From Bacillota bacterium (GTDB lineage: Bacteria; Bacillota; Clostridia; DSM-8532): a stretch of DNA of 64,000 bases. Positions 44,688 through 53,129 of the stretch are shown in pieces (positions within the stretch are counted from its first letter, which is position 1; the number at the start of each line of letters is the position of its first letter). The stretch lies in contig JAEZJF010000020.1 of assembly GCA_023415825.1 (NCBI GenBank), positions 62,001 to 126,000 of the forward strand, read 5' to 3'. The notes under the pieces are model-generated. The model ran no database searches. It had not been told where the DNA came from and saw only the letters and a program-made list of their open reading frames with translations. The translations under genes and the position numbers were made by a program.

Positions 44688-46088
44688 TCACGACGCGTTT
44701 GATGTCTTTGAATCCAGATAAAGCTCTCCAGCCCTGTAAATACTTCCGGCACCCATTGTAAGAACGAGGTCACCGGACGCCGCATTATCCAGAAGGAATT
44801 TCACAATATCCTCAAAACGGGATATATATACGGCATTACCGGTATTCATATTGATTCTTTCAGTCAGGATACGGGAATTGATAAGACCCGTATCTTTTTC
44901 GCGTGCAGCATAGATATCGGTCACCACAACGGTGTCGGCCTGGGCGAAAGCCCTGGAAAAGTCATCAAGAAGCTCATAAGTACGTGTGTAGGTATGGGGC
45001 TGAAACACGCAGATGAGCTTTCCGGTGGCCAGAGATCTGGCAGCGCTCAGGGTAGCCTGGACCTCCGTAGGATGATGGGCATAGTCATCCATCACCCTCA
45101 CCCCATGAAGGGTTCCCTTATCCTCAAGCCGGCGGTGGGTTCCCTTGAAGTGCGCAAGTCCCTTTATAATAGCGCTTTTCGAAATGCCCAAAGCATTGCA
45201 TGCGCTAATTGCAGCCAAAGCATTTGAAACATTATGGAGACCTGGCACTGAAAGCTGTATGTTTCCCCAAAAAGCTTTTTGATAAAAAGCAGTAAAGTGA
45301 GCATATCCTTCTTTAAAAGCAATGTTCTCGGCTGTCCAGTCAGCTTCGTGAGTATTAAGCCCATAGGTGATGATAGGCCGGGTCAAAACCTTGGAGAGAT
45401 TCTTTGTTTGAGGGTCATCCAGGTTCAGCACAACCAAACCGGGGTTTCTGACATTGGCTATAAAGCCTTCAAAAGAACTTCGGATATGGTCGATGTCTCG
45501 GAAATAATCCAGATGATCCGCATCAATATTTAGAATGATGGCTAGAGTCGGACGGAATTTTAAAAAGCTGTCCTTATACTCACAAGCCTCGGCGATAAAG
45601 TACGAGCTGTTGCCAATGCGCGTATTCCCGCCAATCATATCAAGAATACCCCCCACATGAATGGTGGGGTCCAATCCGGCCTCCAACGTAATAGATGAGA
45701 TCATGGAGGTGGTGGTTGTCTTGCCATGGGTGCCCGACACAGCGATACATTCATTGAACTGATCCATAATGGCCCCTAAGAGATCTGCCCGTTCAATTAC
45801 GGGTATGCCTCGGTTTCGTGCTTCGACCAGCTCGGGATTGTCTTGAGAAACAGCTGCCGTATACACCACCAGGCTTTGGTCATCAATATTGCGAGCGTCA
45901 TGAGAAGGGTAAATAGTGGCTCCCATGCTCTTGAGCTTGTCGGTTATTTCCGATTCATGGATATCGGATCCGGTAATTTTGACATCCTTATGCATGAGTA
46001 TTTCTGCGAGCCCACTCATGCTGATGCCCCCGATTCCTACCATATGGACCTTAGTATTATTTCTATCTAAAGAAAAGCTATAATTCAT
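44688..46088 (-). CDS. murC: UDP-N-acetylmuramate-L-alanine ligase
   Basis: 466 residues. NAD-like N-terminal motif MVGIGGISMSGLAEI, ATP-binding SGTHGKTTTTSMI, Mg/substrate Glu-His region FIAEACEYKDSFL, and DDYAHHPTEVQATL in the C-domain. It adds L-alanine to UDP-MurNAc in peptidoglycan synthesis. It is convergent with spoIIE (3-base gap) and stands alone. The inverted repeat copy C lies 70-195 bases upstream, in the same sense as this gene. Confidence 0.97.
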   Translation of the reverse strand: MNYSFSLDRNNTKVHMVGIGGISMSGLAEILMHKDVKITGSDIHESEITDKLKSMGATIYPSHDARNIDDQSLVVYTAAVSQDNPELVEARNRGIPVIERADLLGAIMDQFNECIAVSGTHGKTTTTSMISSITLEAGLDPTIHVGGILDMIGGNTRIGNSSYFIAEACEYKDSFLKFRPTLAIILNIDADHLDYFRDIDHIRSSFEGFIANVRNPGLVVLNLDDPQTKNLSKVLTRPIITYGLNTHEADWTAENIAFKEGYAHFTAFYQKAFWGNIQLSVPGLHNVSNALAAISACNALGISKSAIIKGLAHFKGTHRRLEDKGTLHGVRVMDDYAHHPTEVQATLSAARSLATGKLICVFQPHTYTRTYELLDDFSRAFAQADTVVVTDIYAAREKDTGLINSRILTERINMNTGNAVYISRFEDIVKFLLDNAASGDLVLTMGAGSIYRAGELYLDSKTSNAS

Positions 46089-46160
46089 TGCACACTCTCC
46101 AAATCAACATTTCAGTAAGAATTATAACACACAGTGTTTCAATGCCTTCGATCATCTCAA

Positions 46161-46283
46161 GAAATCTTTGATTTCGGTAACGCCTAAAGGTAACAGGTGA
46201 GGTTATTAATACGCAGTATCAATGCTCTCGGGCCCCCGTTCGAAATCTTTGATTTCGGTAACGGGTCGAGGTTATTATATAAC
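46161..46283 (-). repeat. Two-hairpin palindromic repeat, composite copy C
   Basis: Read on the minus strand from 46283: GTTATATAATAAC, ACCCGTTACCGAAATC-AAA-GATTTCGAACGGG, then GCATTGATAC-TGC-GTATTAATAAC ending at 46202. A second partial module (hairpin 1 only) follows to 46161, with the same TTACCTTTAGGCGTTACCG link seen in copy A. It reads toward murC. Confidence 0.85.
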
Positions 46284-46540
46284 ATGTAAAAGCTCTGACA
46301 CAAGGCTCTATATGATGCTCAGTAAAATAATACTAATAATCAACCGGGCATCATTCGTTGCGGTTCCTATTCTTAAAGTATTACCTATCATAATAGTATT
46401 CCCTTAATTTTGGTATTTGCCACTCAAATTGCTATTGCTTTTTAAGTAATTATATGATACTTATAGCATATTCTTGACTTCTTTGATTACCTGTATATCT
46501 TTATATTGGAAAATATTAAAAATATTTTTTTGAATTAAGA

Positions 46541-46566
46541 AGGAATTCTGGAATATTTGGCGAATT
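46541..46566 (+). promoter_or_regulatory. Sigma-H promoter of spoVG
   Basis: AGGAATT (46541-46547), a 14-base spacer and GAATT (46562-46566). The Bacillus subtilis spoVG promoter, a reference sigma-H promoter, has the same layout (AGGATTT, 14 bases, GAATT). It ends 52 bases before the start codon. Confidence 0.82.
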
Positions 46567-46618
46567 TATAATTACATACAAAAAACTACATTGTTTTATC
46601 GGAAGGTGGGCTGCTAAG

Positions 46619-46909
46619 ATGGAGATTACAGACATTAGAATTCGTAAGGTAGAGGCCGAAGGGAAAATGAGGGCCGTAGTGTCAGTTACTTTTGATAATG
46701 AATTTGTTGTCCATGACATCAAAATCATTGAAAGCCAAGGTGGACTTTTCATTGCAATGCCTAGTAGAAAAACACCTACAGGAGAGTTTAGGGATATTGC
46801 ACACCCTATTAACGCTGAGGCGAGAAACAAGGTTCAAAATGCCATATTGGAAAAGTATCAGTCAATGCTGGCCGAGGAAGAAGCAGCTGGTGCATCAAGC
46901 AAGGAATAA
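46619..46909 (+). CDS. spoVG: Septation and sporulation regulator SpoVG
   Basis: 96 residues matching SpoVG over its length: MEITDIRIRKVEAEGKMRAV at the start, VVHDIKIIES and FIAMPSRKTPTGEFRDIAHP. It is a nucleic-acid-binding regulator that acts in asymmetric septation and, in other Bacillota, in virulence and RNA binding. A single-gene unit with a sigma-H promoter and its own terminator. Upstream of glmU-prs-pth as in Bacillus. Confidence 0.97.
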   Translation: MEITDIRIRKVEAEGKMRAVVSVTFDNEFVVHDIKIIESQGGLFIAMPSRKTPTGEFRDIAHPINAEARNKVQNAILEKYQSMLAEEEAAGASSKE

Positions 46910-46930
46910 TACATATTAATTCCAAAGTTT

Positions 46931-46965
46931 TAGGCACTTCATTATTAAGAAGTGCCTATTTTATT
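46931..46965 (+). terminator. Intrinsic terminator after spoVG
   Basis: TAGGCACTTC (46931-46940) pairs with GAAGTGCCTA (46949-46958) around ATTATTAA, followed by TTTTATT. Confidence 0.9.
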
Positions 46966-47050
46966 GTAGTAAAATGTTTAAATTGACAATTGAAAATCCT
47001 TTACAAAAATGAGAAAATGGTTTTTGGAAAAGCTATCTTCAGGAGGATTA

Positions 47051-48313
47051 ATGAAACTCATGCATCAACTGATTACGGTTATCCTTGCAGCAGGTGCAGG
47101 TACTAGGATGGAATCATCCGTAGCTAAGGTAGCACATCAGGTATGCGGACAACCTCTTCTTACATACGTCATTGAAGCGGTGACTCAAGCAGGGACGGAT
47201 TCTCTTGTTCTGGTTCTGGGGCATCAAGCCCATCAAGTAAAGGAAATTATACCTGAAAGTACACATTTCGTTATTCAGCAGCAACAGCTTGGCACAGGCC
47301 ATGCTGTTTTACAGACAAAGGATTTTTTACAGGATAAAAAAGGAACAGCCCTTGTAATATCCGGCGATATGCCGATCATAACAGGAAATACACTTAAAAG
47401 TGCCTATGAATATCATCTAAAACAAGGCAATCAGGTTACCATTCTCACATCCGATATTTGTTTTATCAATATTGAATCCCTTCAAACGGTTATTTTTCAA
47501 TCGGACCCTGCCGGTCAGAATGAATATTCTCTTAGCGACATCATCAAAAAATTGATTGAAAATAACCAAAAAACCGGAACCTATAAGATTCATGACCCCG
47601 AAGAGATGATGAATGTTGATGACAGGATTCAGCTTGCCAAGGCCGAACGCATCCTGTTAAGGCGCATTATTGAAAAGCATATGCAAAACGGAGTAACCTT
47701 TCATCTGCCCGATACCTGTATGATTCACGCCGGTGTACGAATTGGCAAGGACACGGTTATTCACCCCGGAACAATACTTACGGGTAATACTGTTGTCGGA
47801 GAAGATTGTGTGATAGGTCCGAACTCACGTATTGAAGACGGAATTCTTGGCAATGGCGTTCATTTTATTAATTCCTTCATGACCCAATCCCAAGTAGGTG
47901 ACAATACTAAGGTTGGGCCTTTTGCTTATATCAGGCCGGGCTCTAAAATAGGGCAGAACATCAAGGTAGGCGATTTTGTCGAGATTAAAAACTCCACCAT
48001 AGGTGATAATACTAAAATCCCCCATCTTTCTTACGTTGGTGATGCAAAGATTGGTAATGGTGTTAATATAGGATGTGGCGCAGTAGTTGTTAATTATGAT
48101 GGTAAAATGAAACACAGAACGGTGGTGGGTGATCATGCCTTTGTTGGCTGTAATGTTAATTTGGTTTCACCTGTGGTAATTAACGACTATGCTTATATTG
48201 CGGCTGGCTCAACCATAACCGACGAGGTGCCGGAATATGCCCTCGCTATTGCAAGAAGCCGCCAAACTGTTATTGAGGACTGGGTCAAAAAAAAAGGTCT
48301 GGATAAAAAATGA
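47051..48313 (+). CDS. glmU: GlmU-like protein with shortened uridylyltransferase domain
   Basis: 420 residues against about 456 usual. GlmU acetylates glucosamine-1-phosphate and then forms UDP-GlcNAc. The N-terminus has ILAAGAGTRM, QQLGTGHAV and ISGDMP. After residue 134 the sequence goes from ILTSD straight to ICFINIESL: the segment that normally contains GYGR, VE-KDA and EINTG, which line the UDP-GlcNAc site, is missing. The C-terminal left-handed beta helix is intact, with YIRPGS, IKNS, HLSYVGDA and NYDG. ATG 47051 follows AGGAGG. Acetyltransferase activity is likely, uridylyltransferase doubtful. Confidence 0.88.
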   Translation: MKLMHQLITVILAAGAGTRMESSVAKVAHQVCGQPLLTYVIEAVTQAGTDSLVLVLGHQAHQVKEIIPESTHFVIQQQQLGTGHAVLQTKDFLQDKKGTALVISGDMPIITGNTLKSAYEYHLKQGNQVTILTSDICFINIESLQTVIFQSDPAGQNEYSLSDIIKKLIENNQKTGTYKIHDPEEMMNVDDRIQLAKAERILLRRIIEKHMQNGVTFHLPDTCMIHAGVRIGKDTVIHPGTILTGNTVVGEDCVIGPNSRIEDGILGNGVHFINSFMTQSQVGDNTKVGPFAYIRPGSKIGQNIKVGDFVEIKNSTIGDNTKIPHLSYVGDAKIGNGVNIGCGAVVVNYDGKMKHRTVVGDHAFVGCNVNLVSPVVINDYAYIAAGSTITDEVPEYALAIARSRQTVIEDWVKKKGLDKK

Positions 48314-48353
48314 TTTTTTAGTTTAGATTATTTTTTGGAGGTTGTTTAGTCTT

Positions 48354-49316
48354 ATGAATCTTCATGGTAAGGACATAAAGATTTTTGCAGGTAATTCAAA
48401 CCGGGAACTAGCAGAGCAGATCGCAAAAAAGATAAGATTACCTCTTGGTGCGTCAGTGGTTTCAAGCTTCTCGGACGGAGAAATTGCCATCAGTATCAAT
48501 GAGGTAGTGCGTGGTTCGGATGTCTTCATCATCCAATCAACCTGTACACCGGTCAATGATAATCTCATTGAACTTCTGATATTGATTGATGCGCTCAAAC
48601 GAGCATCTGCAGGTCGAATTACTGCCGTTATGCCCTATTTTGGATATGCGAGGCAGGACAGAAAAGCTAAAGCCAGAGATCCAATCTCTGCAAAGCTCGT
48701 GGCAAACCTGATCACCACCGCAGGTGCCGACAGAGTGCTGACTATGGATCTTCATGCACCGCAGCTTCAAGGCTTCTTTGATATTCCCGTTGATCATCTT
48801 TTAGGAGCACCTTTGCTTGCGCAGTATTTTATGAACAAATTCGCCAATGGTGTGGAAGATGTTGTTGTGGTTTCACCGGATATCGGAAGCGTCGGAAGAT
48901 GCAGAAAATTTGCTGAAAAACTGGACGTGCCGCTGGCCATAATTGATAAACGCCGTCCCAAGGCCAATGTTTGTGAAATCATGAACATCATCGGCGATGT
49001 AAGAGGCAAGCGTGTCATTTTGGTTGACGACATGATTGATACAGGCGGAACTATTGTAAATGCAGCCAGTGCTCTTTCAGACATCGGGGCGACCGAGGTT
49101 TATGCCTGCTGTACTCATGGCGTTCTGTCAGGGCCTGCCATTGATAGGGTCCGCACGTCTCCTATCAAGGAATTGATTACCCTGAATACCATCCCATTGC
49201 CTAAAGAGAAGAAGATCAGCAAGGTTACAATCCTTTCTGTTGCCGATGTATTTGCAGAAGCCATAGAAAGAATTTATGGGGATATCTCGATTTCTACTCT
49301 CTTTACTCAGCAATAA
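48354..49316 (+). CDS. prs: Ribose-phosphate pyrophosphokinase
   Basis: 320 residues, class I PRPP synthetase. Motifs: FSDGEI flexible loop, YFGYARQDRK, DLHAPQLQGFFDIPVDH metal/ATP site, and the PRPP-binding loop VILVDDMIDTGGT. It makes PRPP for nucleotide, histidine and tryptophan synthesis. The ATG at 48354 gives the family start MNLHGKDIKIFAGNSN. It follows glmU at 40 bases, the usual Bacillota order, and ends in a terminator at 49397. Confidence 0.97.
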   Translation: MNLHGKDIKIFAGNSNRELAEQIAKKIRLPLGASVVSSFSDGEIAISINEVVRGSDVFIIQSTCTPVNDNLIELLILIDALKRASAGRITAVMPYFGYARQDRKAKARDPISAKLVANLITTAGADRVLTMDLHAPQLQGFFDIPVDHLLGAPLLAQYFMNKFANGVEDVVVVSPDIGSVGRCRKFAEKLDVPLAIIDKRRPKANVCEIMNIIGDVRGKRVILVDDMIDTGGTIVNAASALSDIGATEVYACCTHGVLSGPAIDRVRTSPIKELITLNTIPLPKEKKISKVTILSVADVFAEAIERIYGDISISTLFTQQ

Positions 49317-49326
49317 TAGACGTTTT

Positions 49327-49396
49327 GTTATATAATAAAATTACCTTGCTAGCGCTGCGGTAACTTTATTGATACTCGTTCCTCGTATTAAGCATC
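49327..49396 (+). repeat. Divergent repeat copy D
   Basis: Starts GTTATATAATAA (49327-49338), has an arm pair TTACC/GGTAA (near 49340-49364), then TTATTGATAC and GTATTAAG as in hairpin 2 but with a longer loop. It is related in layout to copies A-C yet lacks the GAAATC/GATTTC stem. It precedes pth in sense orientation and runs into the terminator of prs. Confidence 0.55.
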
Positions 49397-49434
49397 AGCG
49401 GATATCGTAACCGAAAGGTTCCATATCCGCTTTT
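49397..49434 (+). terminator. Terminator after prs with GNRA-capped stem
   Basis: AGCGGATAT (49397-49405) pairs with ATATCCGCT (49423-49431); inside, AACC/GGTT (49409-49412 with 49417-49420) closes a GAAA tetraloop. TTTT follows. Confidence 0.8.
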
Positions 49435-49491
49435 GACTCCTTTCACCCTATAATCTTTTTGACTTAATAACTACGCTGAGAGGGCGTGATA

Positions 49492-50055
49492 ATGATGTTT
49501 GTTTTAGCCGGATTAGGCAATATGGGGCCCCAATATGAACGTACCCGCCATAATGTGGGCTTTGATACCATAGATTTTCTCGCTGCCCAATATAGGATAA
49601 GCACATTTAAACATAAGCACAAGGCCCTTGTCGCGGAGGGAATCCTCCAAGGGCAAAAGACGCTTCTGGTTAAGCCCCAGACCTATATGAACAACAGCGG
49701 AGAAGCCTTGCGAGAAATACTCGACTACTATAAGGTGCCCTCTTCGAATCTGGTGGTTATTTACGACGATATCGATCTTGATGTTGGGCGATTAAGAATC
49801 AGAGCCAAAGGGAGTGCAGGCACTCATAACGGTATGCGTTCAATCCTTACCCATCTTGGCACCGAGGATTTTCCCAGAATCCGTATTGGTATTGGAAAGC
49901 CTCCTGAAAAAATGGATTTGGCTGCCTTCGTCTTAAGTCGATTTTCAGAAGAGGAACGTAAATCTGTGAATGCTTCTATAGAAAGCGCTTCACTTGCCGC
50001 TGTTACCATGTGTTGTGCTTCGGTTGAGGTGGCTATGGGCAAGTATAATAAATAG
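49492..50055 (+). CDS. pth: Peptidyl-tRNA hydrolase
   Basis: 187 residues. It frees tRNA from prematurely released peptidyl-tRNA. The active-site motifs are GLGNMGPQYERTRHNVGF with the catalytic His, KPQTYMNNSGEAL and VIYDDIDLDVGRLRIRAKGS with AGTHNGMRSI. Starts ATG 49492 or 49495, just after GAGAGGGCG. End is convergent with the AraC gene (16-base gap). Confidence 0.95.
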   Translation: MMFVLAGLGNMGPQYERTRHNVGFDTIDFLAAQYRISTFKHKHKALVAEGILQGQKTLLVKPQTYMNNSGEALREILDYYKVPSSNLVVIYDDIDLDVGRLRIRAKGSAGTHNGMRSILTHLGTEDFPRIRIGIGKPPEKMDLAAFVLSRFSEEERKSVNASIESASLAAVTMCCASVEVAMGKYNK

Positions 50056-50071
50056 GGCAACAAGCTTTGAA

Positions 50072-50878
50072 TTACCCGTAACATATTCTACGCTTATAAT
50101 CAGATGGTGTCATGGCATAAGAATGCTTAAATGCTCTGTTAAAGGTACGGTAATTGTCAAACCCTGATGCAAAGGCAATTTCCGTCAAAGCGATTTTTCC
50201 GTTGGACATCAGATAAGCAGCATGGCGGGAACGCAGAGCATTTAAATAGCTGCTAAAGCCGCATCCCAGATAGGAATTGAAAAATCTGGACAAATAATCT
50301 CTGTTGTAGCCGAAATATTTAGCTAAAGAATCAATTGAGAGCGGATTAAGATAATTTTGCTGTATGTAGACAAGGATTTTCCGGGCGAGATCCGTGCTGC
50401 TTGGCGAAGGTTTGTCAACAAGCTCAACACAGCTATGGATAAGACCTAAAATATAGTAAGCGCACCCTTTGTTAATCAATTCATGGCCAGGACTTTCCGA
50501 GTTTACAAGCTGCAAAAGCATTGAGTAGATTTGCCTGGTCTGCTCACATTTCTCGATAAACGGGGTAGAGAAAACCTTCGAACGAAGCATGGCCGTGTAG
50601 CTGTTAACAAGCTCAACGGGTATAATCAGAACAATAATTTCCGAGTTTTCAACATTTGTATAACTGTGAATGTCATAGCTGTTGGCAATAGAAATACAAC
50701 CTTTTGTCAATGTCATGATATGTCCGTTTATATTGACGTTAATAATGCCGTCAATGACATAAGCCAGCTCGATATTGGAATGAAAATGGGGTTCGCATAC
50801 ATCGTTTTTTATTTTCAAAATTGCTATTTCACTATCATATTCTCTGCTTATTTCGAAAAAAGCACTCAATATTCCCAC
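50072..50878 (-). CDS. AraC-family regulator with cupin domain
   Basis: 268 residues. An N-terminal cupin (CEPHFHSNIELAYVIDGIIN) would bind a sugar; the C-terminal 100 residues contain two helix-turn-helix units (LSIDSLAKYFGYNRDYLSRF and LTEIAFASGFDNYRTFNRAF) and the family end YAMTPSDYKRR. It is divergent from the oxidoreductase/isomerase operon starting at 51043 and most likely controls it. Confidence 0.92.
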   Translation of the reverse strand: MGILSAFFEISREYDSEIAILKIKNDVCEPHFHSNIELAYVIDGIINVNINGHIMTLTKGCISIANSYDIHSYTNVENSEIIVLIIPVELVNSYTAMLRSKVFSTPFIEKCEQTRQIYSMLLQLVNSESPGHELINKGCAYYILGLIHSCVELVDKPSPSSTDLARKILVYIQQNYLNPLSIDSLAKYFGYNRDYLSRFFNSYLGCGFSSYLNALRSRHAAYLMSNGKIALTEIAFASGFDNYRTFNRAFKHSYAMTPSDYKRRICYG

Positions 50879-50971
50879 CTGTTGCTTTGCATTTTGATGG
50901 ATCTAGCACATCAGTTTTTGTCCACAAAAAGTAGATTATTTACTATCGATATTAACAAAAAGAAATTATGA

Positions 50972-51000
50972 TTGTCAATATGAGCAGCTTGGGGTAAAAG
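50972..51000 (+). promoter_or_regulatory. Promoter of the oxidoreductase/isomerase operon
   Basis: TTGTCA (50972-50977), 17 bases, TAAAAG (50995-51000). The -10 is weak, in keeping with control by the divergent AraC-type regulator. Confidence 0.45.
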
Positions 51001-51042
51001 ACAAGCTATAAAAGGATGTACTGCAGTTAAGGAGGAAGTATT

Positions 51043-52119
51043 GTGAGTAAATTAAAAGCAGGCATTATCGGATGCGGCGGAATTGCTAATGGTAAGGAAA
51101 TGCCAGCCATTAAGCAAACCGGTCTTGTGGAAATGGTCGCTTTTTGCGACATTATACCAGAAAGAGCGGAAAAGGCTGTTAAAGACTTTGGGTCAGAAGC
51201 TTCAAAATCATATGCGGATTACAGGGAACTATTAAAAGATGAAAGTATTGATATTGTATATGTCTGCACTCCCAACCGTTCACACAGTGAAATAACTGTT
51301 GCGGCATTAAACGCAGGCAAGCATGTGATGTGCGAAAAGCCCATGGCCATCAATACGGCTGAAGCAAAAAAAATGGTGGATGCGGCAAAAGCAAACAACA
51401 AGATATTGAACATCGGTTATCAGAACCGTTATCGCTCGGATTCAAGGTACCTGAAGGAAGAATGCAAAAACGGAACTCTGGGAGACATTTATTTTGCAAA
51501 GGCAAGGGCCATAAGGCGCAGAGCCGTGCCAACCTGGGGTGTTTTTCTGAATGAATATGAGCAAGGCGGAGGGCCTCTTATAGACATAGGCACCCATGCC
51601 TTGGATCTCACGCTCTGGATGATGGATAATTACAAGCCTAAATATGCCGTCGGAACCGTTTACCACAAGCTTAACAACCAATCAAATACCGGTAACGCCT
51701 GGGGAGACTGGAAACGGGAAGAGTTCACTGTAGAGGATAGTGCCTTTGGGTTTGTAGTCATGGAAAACGGGGCAACCATCATGCTTGAGTCCAGTTGGGC
51801 CCTTAATTCCTTGGAAAACCTTGAGGCGGCAACGTTATTATGCGGAACAGAAGCAGGCGCGGATATGTTTGACGGCCTCAGAATCAATGGCGTCAGAAAC
51901 GGACGTCAATATGTTACCAAACCCGATTTCAATGCCGGCAGCGTAGCCTTCTTTGAGGGTGCCAGTGATAAGGCCGAGGTTAATGAACAATGGGTATTCC
52001 TTAATGCTGTTTTGGGCAAAGGTGAATTGACTGTGAAGCCCGAGCAAGCCCTTGTGGTAACCCAGATTCTTGAGGCTATTTATGAATCGGCTAAAACCGG
52101 CAAGCCGGTGTATTTTTGA
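51043..52119 (+). CDS. Gfo/Idh/MocA-family oxidoreductase 1
   Basis: 358 residues. Rossmann motif GIIGCGGIANGKEMPAI; catalytic Lys in HVMCEKPMAINTAEA; substrate segment GGGPLIDIGTHALDLTLWMM with the Asp/His pair. NAD(P)-dependent oxidation of a polyol or sugar such as an inositol is typical. GTG start with AAGGAGGA upstream. It is followed at 28 bases by an isomerase gene; the pattern oxidoreductase-isomerase is repeated twice in this operon. Confidence 0.92.
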   Translation: MSKLKAGIIGCGGIANGKEMPAIKQTGLVEMVAFCDIIPERAEKAVKDFGSEASKSYADYRELLKDESIDIVYVCTPNRSHSEITVAALNAGKHVMCEKPMAINTAEAKKMVDAAKANNKILNIGYQNRYRSDSRYLKEECKNGTLGDIYFAKARAIRRRAVPTWGVFLNEYEQGGGPLIDIGTHALDLTLWMMDNYKPKYAVGTVYHKLNNQSNTGNAWGDWKREEFTVEDSAFGFVVMENGATIMLESSWALNSLENLEAATLLCGTEAGADMFDGLRINGVRNGRQYVTKPDFNAGSVAFFEGASDKAEVNEQWVFLNAVLGKGELTVKPEQALVVTQILEAIYESAKTGKPVYF

Positions 52120-52147
52120 TTTATGAGTTTACAGGAGGTCAGAATTT

Positions 52148-53116
52148 ATGAAATTAGGTGTTTTTACTGTCTTGCTTTCAGACAAAAGCCTTGATGAATC
52201 CTTAAAATACCTCAAAAGTATAGGTGTAGAAGCTGTTGAAATTGGCTGCGGAGGCTATCCGGGAACCGCTCATTGCGACGCTGTCAAATTTATCAAAGAT
52301 AAAAGCCTGATAAAAGAATTCAAGGAAACCATAAAAAAGCATGATATGACCTTGAGCGCTCTATCGGTACATGGCAATCCCGTTCATCCCCAGAAAGATA
52401 TTGCGCAGAAATTCCACAATGAGTATGAATCAGCAGTTCAACTTGCTGGAGAGCTTGGTATTGACACTGTTGTGACCTTCTCTGGCTGCCCGGGTGATAG
52501 CGAGACTGCCAAATACCCGAACTGGGTAACATGTCCATGGCCCGATGATTTTACAAAAATATTGGAATGGCAGTGGAATGAAGTACTTATTCCGTACTGG
52601 CAGAAAACCGCTGAGTTTACAAAGAGGTACGGTGTTGATAAGATTGCCCTCGAAATGCATCCTGGATTCTGCGTTTATAATCCCGGGACATTACTCAAGC
52701 TGCGGGAGGCTGCTGGAGATATTATCGGAGCTAATTTTGATCCCTCCCACCTGTTCTGGCAGGGCATGGACCCTGTTGCTGCCATTAGAGCACTCAAAGG
52801 TGCCATCTACCATTTCCATGCCAAGGATACCAAGATTGATCTGTATAATACGAGTAAGAATGGTGTTCTGGATACCAGGCATTTCGCAAATGAAGCGGAT
52901 AGATCCTGGATATTCAGAACAGTTGGTTACGGGCATGGAGAAGAGGTTTGGAGAGCTATCTGCAGTGAACTGAGACTGGCTGGTTATGACCATGTTATGT
53001 CCATTGAGCATGAAGATAGCCTCATGACTTCAAAAGAGGGCCTGGAGAAGGCGGCAGCATTTCTCAAAAATGTGATGATAGCTGAGTCAAAGCCGACAGG
53101 TATGTGGTGGGCTTAA
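52148..53116 (+). CDS. Sugar phosphate isomerase/epimerase, TIM barrel 1
   Basis: 322 residues of the AP_endonuc_2 (IolE/xylose isomerase-like) fold. Metal ligands: Glu in ALEMHPGFCVYNP, Asp/His in GANFDPSHLFWQG, His in HFHAKDT and Glu in MSIEHED. The length and the FDPSHLFWQG motif match the inositol-catabolism-type isomerases seen beside Gfo/Idh enzymes. Acts in the cytoplasm on the product of an adjacent dehydrogenase. Confidence 0.9.
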   Translation: MKLGVFTVLLSDKSLDESLKYLKSIGVEAVEIGCGGYPGTAHCDAVKFIKDKSLIKEFKETIKKHDMTLSALSVHGNPVHPQKDIAQKFHNEYESAVQLAGELGIDTVVTFSGCPGDSETAKYPNWVTCPWPDDFTKILEWQWNEVLIPYWQKTAEFTKRYGVDKIALEMHPGFCVYNPGTLLKLREAAGDIIGANFDPSHLFWQGMDPVAAIRALKGAIYHFHAKDTKIDLYNTSKNGVLDTRHFANEADRSWIFRTVGYGHGEEVWRAICSELRLAGYDHVMSIEHEDSLMTSKEGLEKAAAFLKNVMIAESKPTGMWWA

Positions 53117-53129
53117 TTGGAGATTACAT

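Noticed and set aside
46222..46407. 61-codon frame across repeat copy C
   Set aside because: It arises from the palindromic repeat and AT-rich spacer, with no ribosome binding site.
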